A model generated the notes under the pieces. The model saw nothing but the letters and a program-made list of their open reading frames with translations, ran no database searches and was not told the DNA's origin. DNA of 64,000 nt from Sphaerolaimus hirsutus (taxonomy: Eukaryota > Nematoda > Chromadorea > Monhysterida > Sphaerolaimidae), in assembly GCA_964036195.1 (NCBI GenBank), contig OZ038454.1, positions 25,282,315-25,346,314 on the forward strand. The letters run 5' to 3'. Both the position numbers and the translations under genes were made by a program. This document shows positions 21,901-26,705 of this stretch, one piece after another (within the stretch, counting starts at the first letter, position 1; every line of letters starts with the position of its first letter).

Positions 21901-23782
21901 TGACGTGAAGCGTCGTCTCTAGTTGACGTTCCGTTATTTTATCAAATGTGATTAGTTGAGTTGAAGTGAATTGACGTGAGTTAGTGTGAAGCAAATTTAG
22001 ATTGTTTACCAAAGGTTTTGACGAACGTTTTTATTTAGACAATTAAAATACAAAGAAATAAATGTAAATAAAATATATCTAAAATTATACGTAAACAAAG
22101 GAATTAATTTACAACTAAATTAATTACTTAATTAAAACGTAAGAGAAGCTCTAGTTACCGAAGAAACAAGGCAATTTAAAGAAGGCACTTAATTACAATA
22201 ATTAAGTGGCGCGGTTGTGAATAAAGCACCTCAAACAGCGCAAGTGTTAATAAAGCACTGAGGTGACTTAAAGCACCAAGAGTAAAACTTAGCACCAAAA
22301 ACCAAGCGATTTAATAAAGTGACTACGGCGCTTATTTAGATCCTAGGAAGAGATTCGTGTGAAGTTGACGAGGTTGCAAACACTGCCGATTTTAGCTGTG
22401 AAATCGGCTTTTAAGGGCCAGACCGATGCCGATTGACTTGGCGCCAATCGGTCGGCTCTAATCTCCGATTTTTCACCCAACATTTCCAATTGTGAAAGTT
22501 CAATCCTTGCCCGCTCGCTTCTCCGATGAAAAGCGAGCTAAACTGGCAAGATAGTGAAAATGTGAGCCAAGCCAGACAGCATTTGAAATGGCGCGCGGGC
22601 CCGGCCCCCCACTCGGGGCGGGCCCGCCGCTTAACATAAACATGACGGCGTATGTGCGTGCTGCTTGTCAAGGAAATGTGGCGGAATGTGAGCAATGACT
22701 AAGATCTAAATATGTGAGCGATGTGAAGCGCACGTTGTAAACAACTTCGCTTGAGATATTAAATGACGAATGTGAAGATGTTAAAATTGGAATGTAAATA
22801 TAAATGAAATCTTGATAAGTTGAATTAATTAAATATAAAAGTGAACAAAAAGACGTTAACTTAAATATTATAGGTTTTACATTTTACGATAATGTTACAC
22901 ACCATCACTAGCTACGTCGCAACCAAAGTCAACATAAAATTTTTTTTGTTTTCAACTGTACGCTTTTACGCGTGCACATTGTTTTATGGCCTTGCATCCA
23001 ACATTTCCGATTTTTTGTAAAATTTTTGTAAAATATTTGTAAAATGGTTTCATTTTATTTTATAAATGACATTTGAGAATAAAATAAAATAAACTGAAAC
23101 AAAAATAAAATAAAAATAAAATACAATTTGATTAAAAATAAAATACAATTTTAGTAAAAAGAATTTTACTAAAACCAACCATGAGCATAACACATAAATA
23201 TGAATAATGAATGGAAAATTAGGTAGGTATACAGGTTTTTGATCATAATATTTTATTGATAAAATTATGGTAGGATTCTGCCATACCTTGCGGTCAGAGT
23301 TGTTAAAAGTACTGAACTTTTTTTAAAGTAAATGTAAACGTAAAGTATTTTTTCTCACACTTGAGTACAGAAAACGTAAAGTATTTTATTTTTACTTTTA
23401 CACTGTGTAATAGCGGTGAGTAAAATACTTTGTTCCAGAGAAACGTAAAAATGAGTATTTTTCTAGGGTAAACATAGAAATGGGTATTTTCCCTCACAGA
23501 AAACGTAGTAGTGAATATTTTATCACAAAAAATGCCAGGACTTTTGACACTTTGCAAGACATTTGACACTTTACGGGGCTTTTTACATGGTCTGGGATTG
23601 GGACCGGAAATAGGTAGACAGAAATGCACATACCTATAGTAAAACACAACTCACCCAGTGAAATAGAAAATTCCTTCAATGAGATAAAAAAGTCCGAGTG
23701 GCCAATTGATGAAGTTTCCTGTATTTGTCACTTTGCCATCACCAGTCACATTGCACACGATCAAATCTGATAGTTCACCCAT
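3979..23782 (-). CDS. Srt-family serpentine chemoreceptor (7TM GPCR), multi-exon
   Basis: Exons in transcription order: probable first exon 23782-23655, then 9186-8952, 8565-8399, 8253-8188, 7850-7724, 4507-4346 and 4145-3979. The six from 9186 on join with matching phases into about 307 codons; with the first exon the total is close to the usual 330-350. Nematode Srt features: YIPCLW in TM1, SCYKILAAMGFIDLG in TM2, LLSFNRAVEM at the end of TM3, YMWICLALLYG in TM4, VWLFDPNGG, TMAIEMNTFNNFSTIGIV in TM5, QAFFLCANTFFTAAGYV in TM6, then WQTTHG and GNIIVYLLLNRTIRN before the tail. It is predicted to act in chemosensory neuron membranes. Oddities: the intron 8398-8254 is a transposon; the donor at 4346/4345 reads GC, not GT; a hAT element rewrites the last residues; the first exon ends in phase 2 while the next starts in phase 0, so that exon is least certain. 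Introns host about 16 kb of transposons. Confidence 0.82.
5166..6327. mobile_element. hAT-type MITE, CAGGGTTGG family, copy A
   Basis: The left end is CAGGGTTGGC and the right end CCAACCGTG, flanked by AACATGAC twice (5158-5165 and 6328-6335), an 8-bp hAT-type duplication. The sub-terminal sequence is made of AAAATAAAAT and ACAATTTTAGTAAAA repeats and no transposase is present. It is inserted into the fold-back element around it and carries a smaller palindrome at about 5885-6185. Copies B (9198-23183) and C (52851-53143) belong to the same family. Confidence 0.85.
5885..6185. repeat. near-perfect palindrome inside MITE copy A
   Basis: Arms of about 120 bp face each other: CCGGCAAAAAATAATTTTTA, GTGAATAATTGG and GCATGCACAAAATTTTTGCA on the left recur inverted on the right, around a short centre near 6025-6050. 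GC-rich CCGGGGACAGG tips contrast with AT-rich arms. It is probably a separate MITE nested in copy A; I could not settle its target duplication. Confidence 0.6.
6413..7682. mobile_element. hAT-type non-autonomous element, copy 2
   Basis: Ends CAACAATGG and CCATCGTTG are flanked by CCTATTGA twice (6405-6412 and 7683-7690). Sub-terminal repeats of the ACACAGAAACTC type on the left and AAAAACTCGAGTT type on the right match copy 1 (637-3991). It shares with copy 1 a short internal segment (CATCTCCTGGTGG) but lacks the reverse transcriptase. It is inserted into the right arm of the fold-back element and holds a TA-flanked MITE at 6777-7207. Confidence 0.85.
6777..7207. mobile_element. TA-flanked CCGTATTT MITE
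   Basis: It starts TA|CCGTATTTACTCGAATAATT and ends AATTATTCAAGTAAATACAG|TA. The arms consist of repeated runs of C separated by TTGAATAATT. This is one of about 15 copies of the CCGTATTT family in the window. Confidence 0.7.
8254..8398 (-). mobile_element. introner (family 1) forming a receptor intron
   Basis: In gene orientation the element starts GTGCCACTCCCAGACCCTGT directly after codon TTG and ends GGGAGTGCCCCCTG directly before codon ATG. Its arms are inverted repeats rich in GACATTTGACATTTTACAGG. Removing 145 bp joins GCAYL to MNGVGALYH in frame, where Srt proteins are continuous. The flanking bases (TTG on the left, CTG as the last three on the right) look like an imperfect 3-bp target duplication. 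The terminal dinucleotide is TG, so splicing probably uses GGGAG nine bases earlier, which adds three codons and keeps frame. Confidence 0.8.
10651..11740 (-). repeat. 3' LTR of the BEL element
   Basis: It starts TGTAAAATAATACGG and ends GTTACACA on the plus strand. It is 1,090 bp and nearly identical to 21812-22901 (for example TACGG against TATGG near the start, and AAGCGAAC against AAGTGAAC near the end). A GC-rich block (GGCGCGCGGGCCCGG) sits at 11428-11470. The short open frames inside it are repeated in both LTRs and are not supported as genes. Confidence 0.95.
11741..11755 (-). promoter_or_regulatory. polypurine tract of the BEL element
   Basis: Directly before the 3' LTR the sense strand reads TAGTTTCGGGAG, a short purine-rich stretch in the position where plus-strand DNA synthesis is primed. 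It is brief and interrupted by pyrimidines, so the call rests mainly on position. Confidence 0.5.
11846..12868 (-). CDS. basic accessory reading frame overlapping the env tail of the BEL element
   Basis: This frame runs from an ATG at 12868 for 340 codons to a stop at 11846, just before the 3' LTR. The frame stays open upstream to 12988 without an ATG. It overlaps the end of the large gag-pol-env frame by about 390 bp in another phase, then continues alone for about 630 bp. The product is rich in Arg, Lys, Ser, Pro and Gln. Near its start it has the cluster KIGKRRRRNRQKKPKSG, resembling arginine-rich RNA-binding or nuclear-entry motifs. An SRSRSRSP stretch lies in the middle and an acidic end (EDADDLLPQE type) closes it. 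Its length without stops beyond the overlap argues for selection. Expression by splicing or reinitiation is inferred. No known family is recognised. Confidence 0.55.
   Translation of the reverse strand: MGTPSVQQGKIGKRRRRNRQKKPKSGFNKPALSNQTVTQPSSSSQLPSKFVTPLKRVSPFKRLSGRSVQPRSDPPVGYSTERAEEIEMETGARRVTKPAPPCESQPQSSSPNARLTVTEPVTAEVTMEDVIPDREPLQKRLKRFAGVAGLPGEQQSSHKTFSFIPQTFHKLNNINKKLVKSKVKRSKKICDLPQTNTFTVRHRTRRDGRKSRSRSRSPSVPFDQFNSITSQCTTSFTTSHVPLLSSQPLAASEQWQPTEPSKTIVDETDTLRQAFEKLAKESEKLPNWPGRPAEAPEDQAPGHGEGSQPEEDAVEPMDEHHEEGRENAGVEDADDLLPQE
12478..21534 (-). CDS. BEL/Pao gag-pol-env-like polyprotein (3,018 codons)
   Basis: One uninterrupted frame from ATG 21534. Approximate domains by residue: gag 1-600 with three Cys-His knuckles near 490-560 (CLFCGIKEHYTTDC, CTRCTRRGHQAAQC, CYYCRQIGQHHGAFC); aspartic protease near 781 (FFDTGCEY); reverse transcriptase about 1050-1300 (LLADIEKAFLQ, FGLTCSPS, YVDNLVI); RNase H near 1418 (FCDASKDGYAV); integrase HHCC zinc motif about 1790-1833, catalytic core (GIDYMGP, IWSNNAPAF, GGVYERMVG) about 1863-1960. 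From about 2280 on there is an env-like part: a hydrophobic leader-like stretch, a Cys-rich ectodomain, and a membrane anchor near 2840 (IILIIITIACIGYIGYVY) followed by a basic tail. The polyprotein would form particles and copy and integrate the element. Oddities: YVDN instead of YVDD, and SNN instead of SDN at the second integrase acid. Confidence 0.92.
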   Translation of the reverse strand: MEERVRAQRGAQPAAAMPVSNVDESDTTHPLTQHSRALTGVCNGVLRFTSKPIPKIVKDKSQPAAVNLRAAEEVLELLQAYGYQAELKRSDLSAAMDKFTSIVQDHITSRDSDQDRVAEEIKSANAKLERALYSGSNNAMMLMDELELRMATAQAQIKSAERLILSLKGQSNVNVDLTTQPPSQPPYNNVNMGSSFQPSQPETLLKLPKIELAKYNGDPLEWAAWWEIFRAQIHDRANLSNGMKYTYLKLSLIGPAAELLAGLKGDGRDYNTAVTMLKSNFGETHRVQAALWDKLYSLEKPSSRGDSLTNFTRTLLSTLNQLKERGESVDSGAVLRIIRGYLPDNIVLAVTEEHRNSMRTAATDDTELTVVRFVDALTTIARARLDAMKTEQQSSQSSNVVQKSQNSSLKKPQNGGGWQQQKKKGNKSQNTFSKQKPIHNTVAFAGTNANVGKQQGKNKNSTQPPRTPAIGAISQKQSSQPAADYRKPKFECLFCGIKEHYTTDCPQYVTPRERTERLQALGDVCTRCTRRGHQAAQCTQRLSCYYCRQIGQHHGAFCPTRQAPARRQVNNSQNKAFVKATSANFVNAQVITTGAASSHAPPSYPPSHTEPMSVCVIPPDKNDFRWRQQTLYQLDMDGPLDMGEWPRPVNELQARAQEEARKYHSENELWTTLRASLIKDGMDMETVEAKIRGFQQKRYEVYPHLNPNQMSSSVPLQPSHRPTVEVLSAQAGYGNPNTATRQQAEQECEFDFAPIVRLQVAQASLINKDAELNRVTDPLLIFFDTGCEYSYIKASVANEYNFENKGDVVLQMNVFATKTPVTVNTFLVEAVMPIYKHVDNQGNMLQIPLTLRAVDNLATYACPPPLSQDDKTVIYIVYGEHTQEQFAEPLELTEMTDEFCHKLCQPDVVIGQDYYWKFDIRPTEIELPSGLIIVESILGLMLGGNASSQSFVTTPDISPHQFMVSCSSHASSAVAVGQETLFQFHSLESIGITDDPLSHDDDIAEQLILESITLDPETGRYSVDWPFKSTIQELPTNNAEAFRRFLSLLKRFRKDPDLFATYAKVISDQLHKGVIEPVYGSQDGLQEHILPHQPVITPGRSTTCRIVYDGSAGKPSLNNCLFRGPVLTPLALGLMLRFRAGKVVLLADIEKAFLQIALHPKSRAFTKFYWLRDDTIPSHEDNIQMMQFTRVLFGLTCSPSILSTVIKYHLEAELAHMHPAETHERSKLELLLNSIYVDNLVISVDDEKYAIQLYRLIKAVFARANFNMREWMTNLRIVSEKIKPDDLNPKQSQYIKVMGLVYDHIEDTIAVPAPKKDFTLIVTATCRNLNKLLASTYDPIGITAPALFRLKFRVSQIIQRCNITTWDELIEDPEADDLLDDLKRHLSSISQIKFPRSFHSFGIDVKAETRPLELHVFCDASKDGYAVCAYLRQKAISPDEYGYEDDQYFSGFLTARTKLAPLPSKQGQPLTITRLELLGVTIGAQLIDYLHHELAELGGWKIHSNFLWTDSTVVIGWLYTAKPLATFVNNRVTKIHSLMSKHCIQICKVATKDNPADIASRGCTFDQLMIETMWFTGPTFFAEPLTSTMLDISQYQAQPVTEELAKGDIHISRPLYAGAVTSQPVSQPANAFAQQVPVNLDPNLSQNVTPQNPFVKSRQRHIPSNPFEIDIRRFSTLSKLLRTVVYLLRVKTYWLNRSMHKAAKRESEYLSKPITQADLNEAFRHVLRISQAEECAGCISQAQLGKHHMLKWDAWNNLLYCVTRVSHKEHRNPSLFYYLPKTGWLTTLVVTHFHELAGHSGMLHTLADLREHCWLSSAKQVVAKILRKCVTCRKAEGGPFTLPDFHTLPVTRTQSQIKPFQHIGIDYMGPLIYSQNGTRHSQHILLLTCFSTRAIHLESTNSVSTADTIMALNRFISRRGMPDTIWSNNAPAFKNCVKLLPDVKWHFITANSPWQGGVYERMVGLVKRLLKKACGRRCLTWHEFLTVMIDVEFSVNTRPLSYLSNTDIGAAILRPIHFLWGTPPPCYMDEKREMELDSTTIEPMRKIPKEEWDKLTDGSFNLTPSQIGKSYTLTPPRVNDVNCIDEIALNSVPEKDRDDITLLWDQIRHNREVLWYEWSRQYIDLLKDRAKNQRLKKGTINEAPKRGQVVLITDDKQPRGMWQMGRVHEIHVSSDGKIRAVTVLSSNGRRTRRSPSNLVPLEIDTEDGVEYKIDTEVKDDDNSQPSPDKGDDSQTDQSHQQSQSSQQDARRANPRRTCRYTGTYSFWGNVSHLMALTLLIQSKLANALTWTDQYHKTFNLCHKTRTGHAIQLPEKVTCHFPQVTAIEDIVVSIWTLRVQPQTTPIYRCFQQEHTIVTYMSLVGGKAMLPPEIIKNHRVTTYDCMIAYQNKTWKGKPLIKIGHALWSTNKSLHIDYCYFCHNLSNTVMNFHIEEGVVASLDGKKIVSEIQDLSHCNPQAGYCYDSDNGVSLWNATAFNKQCAFQEIGQFDAQYSQNHYIVEKLQAAFSVTWRSQQFPNNAECVPKDAKYIDQGSAFIQFLRYQLKKLKKPETEKAPLHFKLAPNLDVGVFHLLTARQQYEVDKIAHLEQKQFGSIWQQLCHIRQTQLDIIHAIVTFNPTLGLRALLGRQNLYAEWHGDILMFWDCKPVTAEIIYFQHEYNNTCYKFLPVKVTNHPHIMFVAPGTNDLITHSPIDHCLMKDHKYYQLNDNSWANENGPTNLHVTKLPIELIWAGSWKPFTLNVSGSPGVSMTDIAFSIMAAHHHFQNLQRLEQQVTRSVDYIATKSNDPKAVQAYIAGIGQGVGAYFEGVGKELGHIIHGSVTGGASALDTLLTGPLQTAVNIILIIITIACIGYIGYVYMQWRLVTGRGMLPDIKGFFQRKGRRDRSPNKWEPRPFSKEKSVSDGDVTARRNRKAASTNPLCQIKPSHNRQVRHSYLQSLSHPSNEYLHSNGFQDARYSLDRIPRSGIVPNAPKKSKWRRVRAGSQNLHPPASHNRRARHQTPDSQSPSLSQRKSQWKT
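21794..21811 (-). promoter_or_regulatory. tRNA primer-binding site of the BEL element
   Basis: Immediately after the 5' LTR the sense strand reads TGGCGCAGCGAGCAGGGT. The leading TGG pairs with the CCA end of a tRNA, and there is no gap to the LTR. I cannot name the tRNA. Confidence 0.7.
21812..22901 (-). repeat. 5' LTR of the BEL element
   Basis: It is 1,090 bp, TG...CA, nearly identical to the 3' LTR, and carries the promoter of the element by position. Left of it (21535-21793) is the untranslated leader before the gag start. Confidence 0.95.
23300..23613. repeat. AACGTAAAGTATTTT repeat block and a truncated introner family 1 end
   Basis: Positions 23300-23520 hold a degenerate block of AAAACGTAAAGTATTTT-like words, also seen at 24040-24210, 29000-29110, 29660-29790 and 38510-38600. 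Positions 23537-23613 read, on the minus strand, GTCCCAATCCCAGACCATGT followed by the ACTTTGCAAGACATTTGACA motif, i.e. one half of the introner family found in the receptor and oxidase genes. The other half is missing. Confidence 0.5.
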
Positions 23783-24270
23783 TATTTATGTCCGTTTTAT
23801 CTGTGTAAACATGTCTATTTGTACAAAATTTGTAATTTATTTTGCTAACAGTACCGTTTCTGCTACAAAGATATAAAATTTGTGACAATCTACAGTATTT
23901 GCAGGAATAAATTTCCCTTAATAATTAGAACCTCCCCAATGTGTAACCAGTGAGGTAAAAATAATTCCCCCTCAAATAATCCCCCTTAAGTTTGTAATTT
24001 GAAGTGTAATTTGTAACATGATAAATTTGTTGTGTCCAACAGAGTTGTTAGAAGTACCAAACTTTTTCAAAGTTTATGTAAACGTAAAGTATTTGTTTTT
24101 TACTTTACCCCTGAGTGCAGAAAACGTAAAGTGACAATTTTTTAACTTTTACTCATAAGTAAAAGTGATAAAACGTACTGTTTTCTCTGAAAAGCGTAAA
24201 TGTAAGTATTTTTCAGAAATTTCGCCCCAGTTTTCGCTCAAAATTACTTACGTTCACAATTTTCTGCCTA

Positions 24271-24618
24271 CCGTATTTGCCTGAATAATCCCCCTGGGGG
24301 ATTATTATTTCGCCAGACTTTTTTGAGGGGGAACTATTCGAGAGGGGGGGATTATTCGAGGGGGGGAATTATTCTTTCGTCAAAATATTCCTGCATCTTT
24401 CTATCAAGTTATTTCACGAAATGTGCTTTTTTAACACAAAAACGTGCCATTTTTGTTAGAATTTGGCACAACTAATTGATGAAATATCTTTAAGGGGGAT
24501 TATTCGAGGGGGGGAATTATTATTTCCTCACTCGTCTTACAGGGGGGGATTATTCGAGGGGGGGAATTATTCAAGGGGGGGAATTATTCAAGGGGGGGAA
24601 CTATTCAAGCAAATACGG
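24271..24618. mobile_element. TA-flanked CCGTATTT MITE
   Basis: It starts TA|CCGTATTTGCCTGAATAATC and ends GAACTATTCAAGCAAATACG-type followed by TA. The right half is a ladder of G runs separated by AATTATTC. A 35-bp miniature with both ends fused follows at 24680-24713. Confidence 0.7.
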
Positions 24619-24774
24619 TATTTTCAACAATTTTTCGGTACATATGTCGATATGTGCTTGAACAAACTTTTGCAACTACCGTATTTCCTCGAAATACCCC
24701 CCTAGAAATACGGTATGCACATGATGTATTTATTACCGCTAATGTGTGTTGCAGCTACACATAGACTATTTACC

Positions 24775-25320
24775 GTATTTGCTTGTATTCCCCCCCTCGA
24801 AAAATCCCCCCCTGTAAGACGAGTGAGGAAATAATAATTCCCCCCTTGAATAATCCCCCTCTTAAAAGATTTCATTAATTTGTTGTACCTATTTTTGACA
24901 AAAATGACACGTTATTATGTTTATGAAGCATATTTCGTGAAATCAGTTGATATAAACATGCTTGAAAGTTTTGACGAAATAATAACCCCCCCCCCTTGAA
25001 AAATTCCCCCCCTCGAATAGTTCCCCCCCCCAAAAAAAATGTCTGACAAAATAATAATCCCCCAGTGGGATTATTCAAGCAAATATGATAGTTTGTGTAG
25101 CTATCTACATTTTTATTTCCAAATATATCCTGTTTGGACACAGTTGTTACCTGTTTTGGGTACGCAAATGCCTCCTATTTACTACAACCCTTACGAAAAT
25201 TTCTGACGAAAAAATAACCCCCCCCCCCTCGAAATAACTCCTCTCAAACTTTGCTGGCGCAAAAAAATAAAACCCCATGGGTGTATTTCGAGGTTATACG
25301 GTACTTAAATACCTATTTAT
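24775..25320. repeat. CCGTATTT MITE copies, partly nested or rearranged
   Basis: TACCGTATTTGCTTGTATTC at 24773 opens C-run arms that close at about 25090 (TTATTCAAGCAAATATGA). A second half-copy runs 25195-25320 and ends GTATTTCGAGGTTATACGG|TA. The intervening AT-rich sequence (TTTCGTGAAATCAGTTGATA, AATATATCCTGTTTGGACA) is the family interior, also seen at 30160-30330 and 47490-47690. Confidence 0.6.
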
Positions 25321-25600
25321 AATACATTCGCAGTATATGGGTATAAATATGGGGATTTGAGTTCAGCACGCAGCGAATTTTGTAGATCAAAATTTCTACA
25401 CAAAAAGCTGAAATTATGTGAAGCAAATAAAGGGTACCCAGTATTTATTTACGATTTGATAATTCTCGTGTTACTGACGTCACTCGATAATCGCAGAATA
25501 AATTGTTGGCCATTCTCCTAGTATAGCAAAAATTGTTATTAACTCTTTTAAGTGTGTAATTAGGATTGAAATGGCATTACATGGTACAGATGAATTATTT

Positions 25601-26088
25601 CCGTATTTCTGCTAATAGAAGAGCGCCGTTCTATTTATTTCATCAACTTTTTTACCCACGTAAGCAACATTTCAATATCAGGTGCCAGTTCCACAAATTT
25701 AGAAGTGAAAAGTGAAATGGCAAAAGCGAAGTGAATTGGCAAGTAAAACCGCAAAAGTGAAGTGGCAAATTCGAAGTGAAATGGCAAGTAAATTGGCAAA
25801 AGCGAAATAAAAAATAAAATGTAATTTTATTGTAATTTCACATCTCAATTCACTTCGCTTTTGCCATTTCACTTCTCACTTCTCAATTTGTGGAACTGGC
25901 CCCAGCCCAAGAGCATCAATTTAAACGAAGCCAAATGTGAAAACAATCCGATAATTTTAGTTCTGAACACATACACGTTATCACAACCTATTTTCAACTA
26001 TTTTTGTATTTTGGCGTTTAACAATTACCTGCGTAATTTCTACCTGCCGTTCTATTGGAGGTATGCCGTTCTATTAGAAGAAATACGG
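25601..26088. mobile_element. CCGTATTTCTGCT MITE
   Basis: It starts CCGTATTTCTGCTAATAGAA and ends TTCTATTAGAAGAAATACGG|TA. It shares only the outer CCGTATTTC with the main family, so it is a separate subfamily. It hosts an introner family 2 element at 25682-25905. Confidence 0.65.
25682..25905 (+). mobile_element. introner family 2 element, in non-coding DNA
   Basis: Directly after CAG it starts GTGCCAGTTCC. It ends GGAACTGGCCC followed by CAG. The arms are inverted repeats of AAGTGAAATGGCAAAAGCGA type. The 3-bp CAG on both sides is the expected target duplication. Here it sits in a MITE, so it shows the insertion pattern without a gene. Confidence 0.7.
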
Positions 26089-26705
26089 TAATACCGGTAT
26101 GTTATTAATGTCAATTCATAGTTACTAATTGTTACTAGTTGTTGTGAAATCTTTAAGGGTCGATGCTGATGGTAAATACCGACTGTTTTACTTGTTAACT
26201 TTGAAATCTTTACTTTACCGAGAGAATGTTAATGTTTAATTAATCGCAGAAAAAATTGTTGGCTTTATCGAGTACACCAAAAATAGTTATTTAGGTACCT
26301 ATATGAGTGTGTAATTAGAATTGGAAATGAAATTACATGTTACAGATGAATTATCGTTACCGGTATAAAAACATGTTATTAATGTCAATCCATAGTTATC
26401 AATTTTTGTACTTAGTGTGTGTTCTTGTGAAATCTCGTGGAGTCGATACTGATTGTAAATACTGGCTATTTCACTTGGAGAGAATTACCATAATTTAATG
26501 GAAATAACACAAACCAACAGATTTTTTCTAGAAAAATATGGAAACTTTTTCGAATGTTCGAATTTTTGCCATATTTTTGGTTGACGTTGCAAAAAAATGC
26601 AGAAATACAGCACAAAACATCAATTTCATATAGATATATTTGTAGCGCCGGAAAAAAATGTGCATGTGTCTAAAAAGTAATAAAAAAGCTTTGAAAATTT
26701 GAAAG

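Larger units (their letters stand above)
10651..22901 (-). mobile_element. full-length BEL/Pao LTR retrotransposon with env-like region
   Basis: Two 1,090-bp LTRs (TG...CA) flank an internal region on the minus strand. The 5-bp target duplication CCATC lies at 10646-10650 and 22902-22906, in the 4-6 bp range of BEL/Pao. By eye the LTRs differ at about six positions, so the insertion is recent. Order in transcription: 5' LTR (22901-21812), primer site, gag-protease-RT-RNaseH-integrase-env-like frame, basic overlapping frame, polypurine tract, 3' LTR. The gag-pol-env order resembles nematode Tas-like BEL elements. It lies in a receptor intron, same orientation as the gene. Confidence 0.93.
9713..22910. 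mobile_element. hAT-type MITE with GGCGCC-rich arms, split by a BEL element
   Basis: The left end is TAGTGATGGAAAAAGCGCC and the right end GGCGCTTTTCCATCACTA, flanked by GCTACGTC twice (9705-9712 and 22911-22918), an 8-bp duplication. Both arms are built of GCGCCAAGCGCCAATGGCGCC-like words (about 9715-9920 and 10430-10648). A unique centre lies at 9930-10340, with a GATAGATAGATAG run. The BEL element entered inside the right terminal repeat and duplicated CCATC. Without it the MITE is about 943 bp. Confidence 0.88.
9198..23183. mobile_element. hAT-type MITE, CAGGGTTGG family, copy B, split by nested insertions
   Basis: The left part, 9198-9712, starts CAGGGTTGG and matches copy A (CCTCGGGAGGAGCAA, TATCCGGCCC). 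The right part, 22919-23183, matches the copy A end (CGTGCACATT, CTTGCATCCAA, then ACCAACCATG). The original element was about 780 bp. A 5-bp repeat AGCAT flanks it (9193-9197 and 23184-23188); I do not see a clean 8-bp duplication. Its left end is 11 bp from a receptor exon, so the intron acceptor region now borrows its T-rich end. Confidence 0.7.
25440..26480. repeat. tandem duplication of about 270 bp, first unit split by a MITE
   Basis: Unit 1 (about 25480-25600 plus 26090-26200) and unit 2 (about 26225-26480) share, in order, TAATCGCAGAA, AATTGTTGGC, GTGTGTAATTAG, GAAAT.GCATTACATG-like, ACAGATGAATTAT, ATGTTATTAATGTCAAT and a GTCGATxCTGAT stretch. The CCGTATTTCTGC element at 25601-26088 interrupts unit 1. 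No gene is seen. Confidence 0.65.

Noticed and set aside
24271..25320. C-run ladders as telomere-like or rDNA-like sequence
   Set aside because: Run lengths vary, the spacers (TATTTCGA, AATTATTC) belong to the MITE family, and TA-flanked ends are present.
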